This document shows, in pieces, positions 62,612 to 64,000 of a stretch of DNA of 64,000 nt; within the stretch, counting starts at the first letter, position 1; each line of letters begins with the position of its first letter. The translations under genes were made by a program, and so were the position numbers. Under the pieces are notes generated by a model. The model worked only from the letters and a program-made list of their open reading frames with translations. It was not told the DNA's origin and made no database searches. The stretch is from Leisingera sp. S132 (lineage in GTDB: Bacteria > Pseudomonadota > Alphaproteobacteria > Rhodobacterales > Rhodobacteraceae), in NCBI RefSeq assembly GCF_025144465.1, contig NZ_CP083553.1, positions 1,238,001 to 1,302,000 of the forward strand, given 5' to 3'.

Positions 62612-62744
62612 CCAGCGGTCTTTCGGATTGGGGGTTTGCAGCCGGGCAGCACACGCCCGGCCGCAGATAGCGGGCCGTGCGCCCGCGTTCACCTGTTATG
62701 AAGACCTGATCCGCTATCCTGCCGCCAAATTGCGGAGGATGGCG

Positions 62745-63404
62745 ATGACATTTTTGCGTGCGCTGGCTCTGGCCGCCCTGCTGGGCGGCTCTCCTGCAGC
62801 CGAGGCGCAGACTGCACAAGGCAACACAGCGCCGGGTTCCCTTGCCGAAGCCTCAAGTTTTTTCAAGGCGCCGCCGCTGGATGGCTGCCGGATTTCCATT
62901 GACGATTTGATCAAGGGCGGTTCGCAGGCTTTGCGCGGGCAATGGATCGTGCAGAAGGGCCCGGGCGAGATATCATTGAACACAGGCGGGCGCATCGAAA
63001 TGGTGCCGCTGCCGCAACGCACCGGCGACGTGTTGCGGCTGGGGTTCCGGGGCGGGCGGCTGGTGGCGGATTCCGCTGCCTTGGGGTTCCTGCCCGTCGG
63101 GGTCGAGGACAGGGCGCCGCTGAAGCCCGGCACGGGACTGAGAGCCGACAGTGCGGGCCGCGGCGATCTGGCGGAAGGGACGGAGGTTTTCCTGGATGAG
63201 CTGGCGCTGGGCGCGCTGCCCTGCGGCGCGGATCAGCTGCTGCGGCTGAACCTGCTCGCAGAGCGCGACAGCGGCACCGGAGAGGTGCTGCGGCAGGATA
63301 TCCGCCTGTTTCTGGTCGACCAGGGCCGGATGAGCGGCACCTACCGCGAAACCGGACCAGGCGGGCGGCTGGAGCGCGGGCTGATCACGCTCTTGCGGCG
63401 CTGA
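62745..63404 (+). CDS. Secreted hypothetical protein
   Basis: A 219-residue protein with a signal peptide (TFLRALALAALLGGSPAAEAQ). The mature part is soluble and charged, with a single Cys pair (DGCRISIDD and LPCGADQ, about 150 residues apart) that could form a disulfide. The second ATG (62745) is used because GGAGG is 6 bases upstream; an earlier ATG two codons before overlaps that site. No family recognised. It lies just before lon. Confidence 0.72.
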   Translation: MTFLRALALAALLGGSPAAEAQTAQGNTAPGSLAEASSFFKAPPLDGCRISIDDLIKGGSQALRGQWIVQKGPGEISLNTGGRIEMVPLPQRTGDVLRLGFRGGRLVADSAALGFLPVGVEDRAPLKPGTGLRADSAGRGDLAEGTEVFLDELALGALPCGADQLLRLNLLAERDSGTGEVLRQDIRLFLVDQGRMSGTYRETGPGGRLERGLITLLRR

Positions 63405-63651
63405 TGGCCCCAATGGCGCAGCGTGTTCAGTTATTCACAAGCGCCTCTTGCGGGGCCTTCATCATTTGCTCACCCTTCCTGCATTTGCGCCCTTGTGGTC
63501 CCGGCGCGCAGCGGGCAAGGTGAGCCCCAGCCTTGAGGATGCGCGGTTGAAAACTCTTCGCCGCCCCACCAAGTAAAGACATCCAATGAGGAGACGGGCC
63601 AAAGCTGCCAATACCGGGGCCGGGCCGTCTTGCCTAACCAAAGGACCGAGT

Positions 63652-64000
63652 ATGCAAGAGCCACTCAATTCCTCCTACCCAGTCCTGCCGCTGCGCGACA
63701 TCGTGGTGTTTCCCCACATGATCGTGCCGCTGTTCGTGGGCCGGGAAAAATCGGTGCGCGCCCTGGAAGAGGTGATGGCCGACGACAAGCAGATCCTGCT
63801 GTCGAGCCAGATCGACCCTTCCGAGGACGATCCCGAAACCGATAGCATCTACACCGTTGGCGTGCTGGCCAATGTGCTGCAGCTGCTGAAACTGCCCGAT
63901 GGCACCGTCAAGGTGCTGGTCGAGGGGCAGAGCCGTGTGAAGATCACCGAATTCCTGGAAAACGACAACTTCTTCGAGGCCAAGGCCGAAGAACTGGCGG
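63652..64000 (+). CDS. lon: ATP-dependent protease Lon (C-terminus outside window)
   Basis: The first 116 residues show the Lon N-terminal domain: YPVLPLRDIVVFPHMIVPLFVGR, VRALEEVMADDKQILL, VGVLANVLQLLKLPDGTVKVL and EGQSRVKITEF. The ATG at 63652 gives the expected start. Lon degrades misfolded and regulatory proteins with an AAA+ and Ser-Lys protease domain, neither yet reached in this window. AAAGGACC lies 9 bases upstream. Confidence 0.96.
   Translation, partial: MQEPLNSSYPVLPLRDIVVFPHMIVPLFVGREKSVRALEEVMADDKQILLSSQIDPSEDDPETDSIYTVGVLANVLQLLKLPDGTVKVLVEGQSRVKITEFLENDNFFEAKAEELA

Noticed and set aside
63520-63575. A heat-shock (RpoH) promoter before lon, suggested by CTTGAGG, TTGAAA and CCCCAC
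   Set aside because: Spacing between the possible -35 and -10 parts is about 11 bases or much too long, so no pair fits the consensus.

Overview
The window is chromosomal DNA of a marine alphaproteobacterium, almost certainly of the Roseobacter group (Rhodobacteraceae; Leisingera, Phaeobacter or Ruegeria-like). The evidence is the high G+C content, the gene order (alr-mlaE-mlaF, radA-cvpA, cys cluster with DUF2849 and DUF934), an IF3 beginning [10 protein letters not shown], a Hint-domain protein, a form II cox cluster and a dct TRAP transporter. This is inferred by eye; no database search was made. No tRNA, rRNA or CRISPR array was seen.

Layout. 1-3.9 kb (minus strand): surE fragment, an SDR with an altered active site, a PilP-like protein, a DUF2199 protein and purF. 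4.3-7.3 kb: a module of a six-to-seven-helix membrane protein, an SBP56-type methanethiol oxidase and a Hint protein, lying between purF and cvpA. 7.7-18.2 kb (minus): cvpA, radA, a membrane coiled-coil protein, a PqiA-like protein, a low-G+C membrane protein, mlaF, mlaE, alr, a Tat-exported agmatine deiminase-like protein, dnaB (preceded by DnaA boxes) and pyrE. 18.4-20.6 kb: an RTX gene cut at its 5' end by an IS903-like IS5-family element, between pyrE and pyrC. 20.6-23.9 kb: pyrC, a hypothetical and a glycosyltransferase.

24.1-32.4 kb (plus): a molybdenum hydroxylase cluster (MoxR ATPase, CoxE, XdhC, molybdopterin-binding protein, coxS, coxL, coxM). The large subunit carries AYRGAGR, so this is the form II (CODH-like) type, not a proven CO dehydrogenase. 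32.5-36.4 kb: MCP-like protein, infC (probable ATA start), Ala-rich LEA-like protein, a hypothetical and ferredoxin-NADP reductase. 36.5-41.1 kb: assimilatory sulfate reduction operon (cobA, DUF2849, cysI, cysH, DUF934) divergent from an Lrp-type regulator. 41.1-43.8 kb: DUF1127-like protein, LysR regulator, cytochrome P450. 43.8-50.6 kb: dctB-dctD and dctP-dctQ-dctM, with paired palindromic operators upstream of dctP and a DctD that has lost its sigma-54 ATPase motifs.

50.8-54.9 kb: tpiA, an A-type Fe-S carrier, a periplasmic glycerophosphodiesterase, a SufT-like protein and an outer-membrane barrel. 55.0-57.2 kb: a mobile-DNA graveyard with an IS3-family element (orfB frameshifted), an IS91-family transposase fragment and a doubly inactivated tyrosine recombinase. 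Two of these genes are broken by 37- and 41-bp inserts with the same double-hairpin architecture; removing each insert exactly restores the family reading frame. This candidate micro-element family is the most unusual thing in the window. 57.4-64 kb: nfeD-qmcA, a RimB-RimK fusion, tgt, an old yellow enzyme, a secreted hypothetical and the start of lon.
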